From the NCBI GenBank assembly GCA_002494165.1, contig DLBH01000059.1:1-37516 (forward strand): a stretch of 37,516 bases of DNA, given 5' to 3'. Origin of the DNA: Lachnospiraceae bacterium UBA7026. GTDB lineage: Bacteria; Bacillota; Clostridia; Lachnospirales; Lachnospiraceae. A program made the translations under genes and the position numbers. This document shows, piece by piece, positions 32,844-37,516 of the stretch (position 1 is the stretch's first letter; each line of letters begins with the position of its first letter). The notes beneath the pieces were generated by a model. That model was not told the origin of the DNA and did not search any database. It saw only the letters and a program-made list of their open reading frames with translations.

Positions 32844-33521
32844 ATGGAATCAGTTTTTGCCTCAGAACAATACCGGACCCTGGTCCGGAGAATAAGATAT
32901 GATGACGGAGACGCAGCCAATTATGAGAATATGCTGCGTTTTCTGGCAGTTTACCTGGATAAGCCAGGACAAAGAGAGGATTACCAGGATATCCTGGAAG
33001 AGTATATCCACTGGAACGGTCAGCTTATGGACCATTGCTTTTACCACATGCCCCATGACAGGCCCTATGCGGACCTCTGCCTGGCCAGGCAGTCGGTGGT
33101 GGAATTACTGGCCGGAGACCCCGGCCGGGCTCTTGACAGCCTGAGCCTGCTTGACCGGGCCTACTTTACTAGTGATGGCCTGGCTCCTAAGATCCACAGG
33201 ACCCAGGATGGGACGATCTACAGGCCCTGTTCCAGGCTGTTCCCGGTTTATAATCTGGCCAAGGCCTTCGCCTATCTGGCCGATGGCCAGGGAGAGGATA
33301 AGGTCAGGGACCTTTGTCCCTACGCCTTTGAGACTTTTGGCGACGGGGACCATGATTTCCATGATCAGGAATATGACAGGATGATGAAAGACTGGTCTGA
33401 CCGGGTATTTTATCCGGTATTCGACCGGATCTACCGCCTTCCGGGCCTGGGAAGCCAGTGCTTCCTCTACTATGACCCTGACAGCTATGTAAGCCTGTCA
33501 GAGATCACTTTCCGGAGATGA
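32844..33521 (+). CDS. Hypothetical protein, unrecognised
   Basis: This 225-residue soluble, acidic protein has many Tyr and Asp residues (RRIRYDDGDAANYENMLRF, FGDGDHDFHDQEYDRMM). Helical stretches such as LARQSVVELLAGDPGRALDSL and VYNLAKAFAYLADGQGEDK hint at a TPR-like helical fold; this is weak. There is no signal peptide or membrane segment and I recognise no family. AGGAGGA is 6 bases before ATG 32844. It sits 30 bp behind the chorismate mutase gene and 4 bp before the VanZ-like gene, so it is certainly expressed with them. Confidence 0.75.
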   Translation: MESVFASEQYRTLVRRIRYDDGDAANYENMLRFLAVYLDKPGQREDYQDILEEYIHWNGQLMDHCFYHMPHDRPYADLCLARQSVVELLAGDPGRALDSLSLLDRAYFTSDGLAPKIHRTQDGTIYRPCSRLFPVYNLAKAFAYLADGQGEDKVRDLCPYAFETFGDGDHDFHDQEYDRMMKDWSDRVFYPVFDRIYRLPGLGSQCFLYYDPDSYVSLSEITFRR

Positions 33522-33525
33522 TATT

Positions 33526-33930
33526 ATGATAGAAAAACTTGCCAATGCCTTTGTCGTTTTCATGGCAAAGATGCATAGTAGATTATTGACACTCAACGAC
33601 GCTTACCAGCAGAACTTTACGGATAAGCAGTTACATTTTCTGGTTGTAGGCATAGCCGGCATCCTCATGCTGCTGGTCATTTATCCTATTTTCAAGCTGC
33701 TGAGCAGGAATCATGTGCTCATGATTGCCTTTATTTATGTTTTGACCCTGATTATCGGCCTTTCCTTTGCCGTTGAGATCGGCCAGAGGATCTCGGGGAG
33801 CGGTACCATGGACTTTGGGGACATTCTTTTCGGTGTGGCTGGCTTCCTTCTGATGTTTGCCATCTTTGCCATTGTCAGAGAGATCGGCCTGGCCCTGTGG
33901 AATCTTATCAGAGGATTTTTTGACAACTGA
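33526..33930 (+). CDS. Small membrane protein, VanZ-like
   Basis: This 134-residue protein has three to four hydrophobic segments (about 40-60, 68-87, 97-120). The pattern DKQLHFLVVG, then EIGQRISGSGTMDFGDILFGVAGFLL, matches the order of conserved positions in VanZ-like proteins (DKxxH, ExxQ, D/G at the last helix). The function of this family outside teicoplanin resistance is unknown. The gene starts 4 bases after the preceding stop, with CGGAGATGA as ribosome site. The stop codon lies in the first motif copy of the repeat region that follows. Confidence 0.7.
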   Translation: MIEKLANAFVVFMAKMHSRLLTLNDAYQQNFTDKQLHFLVVGIAGILMLLVIYPIFKLLSRNHVLMIAFIYVLTLIIGLSFAVEIGQRISGSGTMDFGDILFGVAGFLLMFAIFAIVREIGLALWNLIRGFFDN

Positions 33931-33961
33931 CAGATCCTTTTAAGCCTGGAAGGTTACATTC

Positions 33962-34059
33962 AAACCAGACAGTCCTTTTTTAAATCTGACAGGTATCCTT
34001 TCAAATCTGACAGACTGTTTTTAAACCTGACAGATACCCTTTCAAAGCTGACAAGCATA
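33962..34059. repeat. Phased CTGACAG repeat, 20/21-bp period within 41-bp units
   Basis: AAA-N-C(T/A)GACA(G/A) motifs begin at 33962, 33982, 34003, 34023 and 34044. The spacings are 20, 21, 20 and 21 bp. Two 41-bp units (from about 33978 and 34019) each contain two half-repeats. A further CTGACAG overlaps the stop codon at 33930. The 394-base gap 33931-34324 holds this array, a hairpin and the leader of the response regulator; I see no gene. Confidence 0.85.
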
Positions 34060-34090
34060 TTTGGATTATTATAAGCAGTCTTTTCTTTTT

Positions 34091-34109
34091 GCCCGGTGAA
34101 AGACCGGGC
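34091..34109 (+). terminator. Hairpin, possible terminator of the mecA-like operon
   Basis: GCCCGGT (34091-34097) pairs perfectly with ACCGGGC (34103-34109), with loop GAAAG. A short ACATTTTAT follows, so termination would be weak. TTTTCTTTTT precedes it on the plus strand. Confidence 0.45.
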
Positions 34110-34257
34110 ACATTTTATGTAGAAAATGGAATTGAGGAAGAGGGATGGGCTTAAAGGGGTTTTTTGAAAAAATATATGGAAAGATGGGTTTTTGTTCATA
34201 TTTTTTTCAGATTATACCTGTAAGATAATTATGAGTTATTAGAATTGATACAGACTG

Positions 34258-34286
34258 CCGGCAGGGTCTGGACTTTGCCGGTGGGT
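34258..34286 (+). other. Inverted repeat in the leader of the response regulator
   Basis: CCGGCA (34258-34263) is complementary to TGCCGG (34276-34281), and GTGGGTTTTC follows. It lies about 40 bases before the ribosome binding site AGGAGG (34313-34318). Upstream, GATAAT (34224-34229) and TAGAAT (34240-34245) are possible -10 boxes, neither with a good -35. Confidence 0.3.
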
Positions 34287-34324
34287 TTTCAGACTGTAGG
34301 GCAGAGGCCTTCAGGAGGTATATT

Positions 34325-35008
34325 ATGGAGAAATTAAAGATTCTTGTTGTAGATGATGAGAGCAGGATGAGGAAGCTGGTCAAGGATTTCCTGAAGAAGA
34401 AGAATTTTGAAGTGATTGAGGCAGCAGATGGTGAGGAAGCCCTGGACATTTTTTATAAGGACAAGAACATCAGTCTGATTATCTGCGATGTGATGATGCC
34501 CAAGATGGATGGATTTGAGGTAGTCAAGGAGATCCGTCAGTATTCCAAGGTACCCATTATCATGCTCACGGCCAAGGGTGAGGAGAATGATGAGCTGGCA
34601 GGTTTTGACCTGGGAGTTGACGAATACATTTCCAAGCCCTTCAGTCCTAAGATTCTCGTGGCCAGAGTGGAAGCCATCCTCAGACGGAGTAATACCCTGG
34701 CTGCCGGCGAAGTTCTCGAGGCTGGCGGGATCGAGCTGGATATCGAAGCCCATGAGGTCCGCATCGACGGCAAGGAGATCACTTTAAGCTTCAAAGAGTT
34801 TGAACTGCTCAATTACTTTGTGGTTAACCAGGGTGTGGCTCTCTCCAGGGAGAAGATTCTTAATAATGTTTGGAATTACGATTATTTTGGCGATGCCCGG
34901 ACCATTGATACCCACGTTAAGAAGCTGAGAAGCAAGCTGGGAGACAAGGGTGAGTACATCAAGACGATCTGGGGTATGGGCTATAAGTTCGAGGTAAGTC
35001 AGGAATGA
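34325..35008 (+). CDS. OmpR-family response regulator
   Basis: This 227-residue two-domain regulator has a receiver domain with the acidic pair Asp10-Asp11, phosphoacceptor Asp55 in ICDVMMPKMDG, Thr in IIMLTAK and Lys in YISKPFSP. A PhoB/OmpR winged helix follows (LSFKEFELLNYFVVNQGVALSREKI, RTIDTHVKKLRSKLG, GMGYKFE). AGGAGG is 6 bases before the ATG. The kinase gene follows 4 bp later. The stimulus and target genes are not readable here. The repeats at 33962-34059 are upstream of its likely promoter. Confidence 0.95.
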   Translation: MEKLKILVVDDESRMRKLVKDFLKKKNFEVIEAADGEEALDIFYKDKNISLIICDVMMPKMDGFEVVKEIRQYSKVPIIMLTAKGEENDELAGFDLGVDEYISKPFSPKILVARVEAILRRSNTLAAGEVLEAGGIELDIEAHEVRIDGKEITLSFKEFELLNYFVVNQGVALSREKILNNVWNYDYFGDARTIDTHVKKLRSKLGDKGEYIKTIWGMGYKFEVSQE

Positions 35009-35012
35009 TAAT

Positions 35013-36608
35013 ATGAAGAATTCTATTTTGATAAAAATGGTCCTGATTCTGACTGCTCTGGTGATGGCTATTATCAGTCTGGTGGTTTTGCTCAATTACC
35101 GGCTGGGGGAGCAGTACTACATCTCTTATGAGGAGAAGGTCATGACCAATATGCTCAAGGAAGTGAATAAGTTCCTGGACAGGTATTCCCTTGAGGATTT
35201 CGAGTTGGATAATACGGATGCCAGACAGGAGTTGGAGGCCCTGGTGGGCAAGACCAACATGACTATCTGTGTAGCCAAGAATTCTTACCGGAATATTTAT
35301 ACCAACGGCAGCGGCAGGTCCAATGTAGTCAGGGTCATGTACCGCCAGTTCCAGTATATGTGGGACTATGAGGAGCAGATGGCCTTCTTCGGTGAGGAAA
35401 ACAGCGGACAGAATTCTGTGGTTAATGAATACAAGTCTCTCCTGGGCAAGGTAGGCGGCAAGGAGGAAGAGATCCGGGCGGCTATTGAAAAGAATGGCTA
35501 CTGTGTATGTGAGATTACCTCCAATAATACCCAGAAGGGTCTCTATCTCTTTTCGACCTACAAGGTAGAACCTGGGAGTGATCTGCAGATCGGTATCCAG
35601 ATTTCCCTGGATGGTATCAAGGATTTTGCCCGGATCAGCAACCGGTTTATCGTTAATATCAGTACCATAGGTCTGTTCGCGGGTATTATTGTCATCATTG
35701 TTTTTGCGTCTTCTTTCACTAAGCCCATCAAGGATATGGCCCATGTGGCCAACCGTATGGCTTCCCTGGATTTCGATGCCAAAGTAGAGGTGAACAGGAC
35801 TGACGAGCTGGGGATGCTGGGCAACAGTATGAATGAGCTCTCAGAGACCCTGGAGATGACCATCAGTGAGCTTAAGGGAGCTAATGCACAGCTGCAAAAA
35901 GACATCCAGAAAAAGGAAGAGATCGATGAGATGAGGAAGGACTTCCTCTCCCATGTCAGCCATGAGCTGAAGACTCCCATAGCCCTGATCCAGGGTTATG
36001 CCGAGGGTCTCCAGGATAATGTCAATGAAGACCAGGAGAGCAGGGACTTTTATTGTGAGGTCATCATCGACGAAGCCAAAAAGATGAATGGTATGGTCAG
36101 AAATCTGCTCAACTTAAACCAGATTGAGTTCGGTAATAATCAGGTGGAGATCCAGCGTTTTGACATCTGCCAGCTGATTACCAACAAGATCAATTCCTCA
36201 ACCATCCTCTTTAGCAAGAAGAATAATAAGGTGATTTTTGAGGAAAAGGGTCCTGTTTATGTCTGGGCTGACGAGTTGATGATCGAGGAGGTTTTCAGCA
36301 ACTATCTGTCCAATGCCCTCAACCATGTCTATAAGGATGGTGTCATCCGGGTATGGTTTGAGAATCTTGCCGACTCTCTCCGGGTTCATGTCTATAATGA
36401 TGGCAAGCCTATTCCGGCTGAAGAACTAGACAAGCTCTGGATTAAGTTCTATAAGGTAGACAAGGCCAGAACCAGGGAGTACGGGGGTAATGGCATCGGC
36501 CTGTCTATAGTGGCGGCCACTATGGATGCCCATGGCAAGGCCTACGGGGTGGAGAATAAAGAGAATGGTGTCGATTTCTATTTCGACCTGGACCGGCAGT
36601 CTGTATAA
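35013..36608 (+). CDS. Membrane sensor histidine kinase
   Basis: This 531-residue partner of the preceding regulator has TM1 at about residues 8-28, an extracytoplasmic sensor region of about 180 residues (28-210), TM2 at about 212-233 and a HAMP linker to about 285. The HisKA domain has the phosphorylated His317 in FLSHVSHELKTP. The HATPase domain has N-box NYLSNALNHV, G1 VYNDGKPIP and G2 GGNGIGLSIV. The sensor region matches no named domain that I recognise. A weak AGGA site serves ATG 35013. Confidence 0.95.
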   Translation: MKNSILIKMVLILTALVMAIISLVVLLNYRLGEQYYISYEEKVMTNMLKEVNKFLDRYSLEDFELDNTDARQELEALVGKTNMTICVAKNSYRNIYTNGSGRSNVVRVMYRQFQYMWDYEEQMAFFGEENSGQNSVVNEYKSLLGKVGGKEEEIRAAIEKNGYCVCEITSNNTQKGLYLFSTYKVEPGSDLQIGIQISLDGIKDFARISNRFIVNISTIGLFAGIIVIIVFASSFTKPIKDMAHVANRMASLDFDAKVEVNRTDELGMLGNSMNELSETLEMTISELKGANAQLQKDIQKKEEIDEMRKDFLSHVSHELKTPIALIQGYAEGLQDNVNEDQESRDFYCEVIIDEAKKMNGMVRNLLNLNQIEFGNNQVEIQRFDICQLITNKINSSTILFSKKNNKVIFEEKGPVYVWADELMIEEVFSNYLSNALNHVYKDGVIRVWFENLADSLRVHVYNDGKPIPAEELDKLWIKFYKVDKARTREYGGNGIGLSIVAATMDAHGKAYGVENKENGVDFYFDLDRQSV

Positions 36609-36744
36609 CCCTTCCTGTCTGATCCTGGTCCAGTCTGTTTTTTGGCAGTTTGAGAATGATAGAATGAATTAAGAGCCTGCAAAATTAAAAGCCTGCAAGG
36701 TTATTGCAGGTTGGGAAAAGATTAAAAAGAGTTGTAGAAAAAAA

Positions 36745-36789
36745 GGGCAGCCCAAGGGGATCCATCTGATCAATCCCCTTGGGCTGCCC
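36745..36789. terminator. Long bidirectional terminator
   Basis: GGGCAGCCCAAGGGGAT (36745-36761) and ATCCCCTTGGGCTGCCC (36773-36789) form a perfect 17-bp stem with an 11-base loop. Seven A precede it, giving seven T on the minus strand, so it is strongest for the minus gene 36826-37038; TCTTATTAT on the plus side gives weaker termination for the kinase gene. Upstream, CCTGCAA-GGTTA-TTGCAGG (36692-36710) is another hairpin. Confidence 0.9.
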
Positions 36790-36825
36790 TCTTATTATCA
36801 CTTACATCTAATGTGAATAGTCGGA

Positions 36826-37038
36826 TTATTCATAAAGTGGGAAGCTGCCGGACTCATCCTCATTGAACACATAATATACAGCATTCTCTTCAGGCTTAAC
36901 ATATAAGTCCATGGTCTTAAGGTCTTTTACCTTGCGGTTCTTTCCGCCTTCATCAACCCATACTTTTTTAGCATTTGCGATGACAGCCTTGCTTTCAATC
37001 TGATTGGAACCGAACTCCACGTTAAATGTTGATTTCAT
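36826..37038 (-). CDS. Small DUF6465-like protein
   Basis: This 70-residue protein has a beta-strand-like start MKSTFNVEFGSNQIESKAVI and the stretch VKDLKTMDLYVKPEENAVYYVFN. The latter resembles DUF6465 proteins, short clostridial proteins of unknown function that carry the KxLDVYVKPEEN(A)AYY signature. Most relatives have a longer Lys/Ala-rich N-terminus, which is missing here. AAAGGAG lies about 11 bases before the ATG. It is monocistronic, with its own promoter and a very strong terminator, which suggests high expression. Confidence 0.75.
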   Translation of the reverse strand: MKSTFNVEFGSNQIESKAVIANAKKVWVDEGGKNRKVKDLKTMDLYVKPEENAVYYVFNEDESGSFPLYE

Positions 37039-37171
37039 GTGACATAACTCCTTTCCAGGTCTTTCGTAAATTGCTGCAGGAGGATATTGCTGTTAATGTC
37101 GCGAATCCCTTCACTGCAGGATAGTTGTAGATATCTGCCAAAACATAAGCAGAATAATATTGTTCTTTTTT

Positions 37172-37200
37172 ATCATATAATAAATTGCCTATAAAATCAA
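37172..37200 (-). promoter_or_regulatory. Promoter of the DUF6465-like gene
   Basis: On the minus strand TTGATT (37200-37195), 17-bp spacer and TATGAT (37177-37172). The leader would be about 125 bases. Confidence 0.55.
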
Positions 37201-37366
37201 CAATTTTTCCTGAAAATGCGAGGTTAAAATATTCCTGGGAGGATGATATAAAGGATGGTTTTACAGACTTCCATTTTTATAATATAATATAGAGGATGTT
37301 GGGGTCAAAAGCCCTGCCAATAGTACCTTGAAAAATTCATATAAAACCCTATTTCTACCTCTTATC

Positions 37367-37375
37367 TGATATAAT
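37367..37375 (+). promoter_or_regulatory. Extended -10 promoter of the transposase gene
   Basis: TG-A-TATAAT (37367-37375) is a perfect extended -10, 29 bases before the start codon. No good -35 is visible. Confidence 0.5.
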
Positions 37376-37403
37376 AGAATCATCAGGAAAGGTGGTAGAA
37401 ATT

Positions 37404-37516
37404 ATGTCATTCAGAGCAAATGATTGTCAGCAAATATCCTTATTAGACAGTCTTTCGGGACTTACAACGAGAGAACAAAAGGCATTGGAAAATTCCTGGG
37501 CAAAGGTGTTCGCTGA
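37404..37516 (+). CDS. IS1182-like transposase, first 37 codons (runs off the window)
   Basis: The frame opens at ATG 37404 after AAAGGTGGTAG and reads MSFRANDCQQISLLDSLSGL, then TTREQKALENSWAKVFA. This is the usual beginning of IS1182-family transposases of Clostridia (MSFR-ND...L-DS...LT-RE-K-LE-SWA--FA). The DDE domain would follow outside the window. The neighbouring AT-rich sequence agrees with a mobile element. Confidence 0.65.
   Translation, partial: MSFRANDCQQISLLDSLSGLTTREQKALENSWAKVFA

Larger units (their letters stand above)
37039..37403. other. AT-rich gap between the DUF6465-like gene and the transposase gene
   Basis: The 365 bases contain no gene that I can support. They hold the promoters of the two divergent genes and should contain the left end of the insertion sequence. 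A GC-richer segment around 37297-37320 (GTTGGGGTCAAAAGCCC) is a candidate for the terminal repeat. The right end is outside the window, so the boundary cannot be fixed. Confidence 0.4.

Noticed and set aside
33962..34059. CRISPR-like array
   Set aside because: The repeats are 11-bp motifs with about 10 bp between them. There are no 25-40 bp conserved repeats with unique spacers and no cas genes.

Overview
The window looks like chromosomal DNA of a low-GC-lineage Firmicute of the Clostridia, most probably a member of the Lachnospiraceae. The evidence is an infB-rbfA-nrnA-truB-ribF cluster, a single-chain pyruvate carboxylase, an M18 aminopeptidase, an ACT-domain/UPF0210 pair, [FeFe]-hydrogenase maturase HydF (anaerobic life), a MecA-family adaptor and a DUF6465-like protein. 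AGGAGG-type ribosome binding sites are strong throughout. Coding regions are moderately GC-rich, while intergenic regions and the right-hand end are AT-rich. The family-level assignment is inference.

Layout. 1-4784 (+): translation and RNA-maturation operon (infB 3' part, rbfA, nrnA, truB, ribF). 5058-11101 (+): cytidylate-kinase-like protein, pyruvate carboxylase and M18 aminopeptidase, with two tandem-repeat arrays behind pyc. 11317-17868 (+): polA, coaE, a WalJ-like metallo-beta-lactamase-fold protein, ACT protein and UPF0210 protein. 18209-22743 (+): a divergent B12-dependent methionine-synthase-activation-like protein, the Trk/Ktr potassium uptake pair trkA-trkH, and a Fur-family regulator without the usual metal ligands. 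23089-27912 (+): hydF, an anti-sigma antagonist (STAS) with its HATPase partner, an ABC-F ATPase and proB. 28082-30682 (-): a stand-alone HExxH protein and a secreted SH3/C39-like peptidase. 30931-33930 (+): a MecA-like adaptor, a PheA-like protein with an eroded dehydratase domain, an unknown protein and a VanZ-like membrane protein. 34325-36608 (+): an OmpR-type response regulator and a sensor kinase. 36826-37038 (-): a small DUF6465-like protein. 37404-end (+): the beginning of an IS1182-like transposase.

Most genes are housekeeping and need no new explanation. The unusual material is between and inside them. (i) The 22042-22203 interval has a near-consensus promoter overlapped by a palindrome. 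It is followed by a rod-shaped RNA hairpin whose apical strand can instead pair with a downstream segment just before a U-rich tract. This looks like a riboswitch, attenuator or small RNA ahead of the atypical Fur-family regulator. (ii) TTAGT/ACTAA dyads occur both there and before the B12-activation-like gene. (iii) A compact foldable 5' leader precedes the secreted peptidase on the minus strand. (iv) Short tandem repeats with periods of 15, 20/21, 27, 28, 30 and 33/34 bp recur in untranslated regions and protein linkers. I did not find a defence island, CRISPR array, prophage, rRNA or tRNA.
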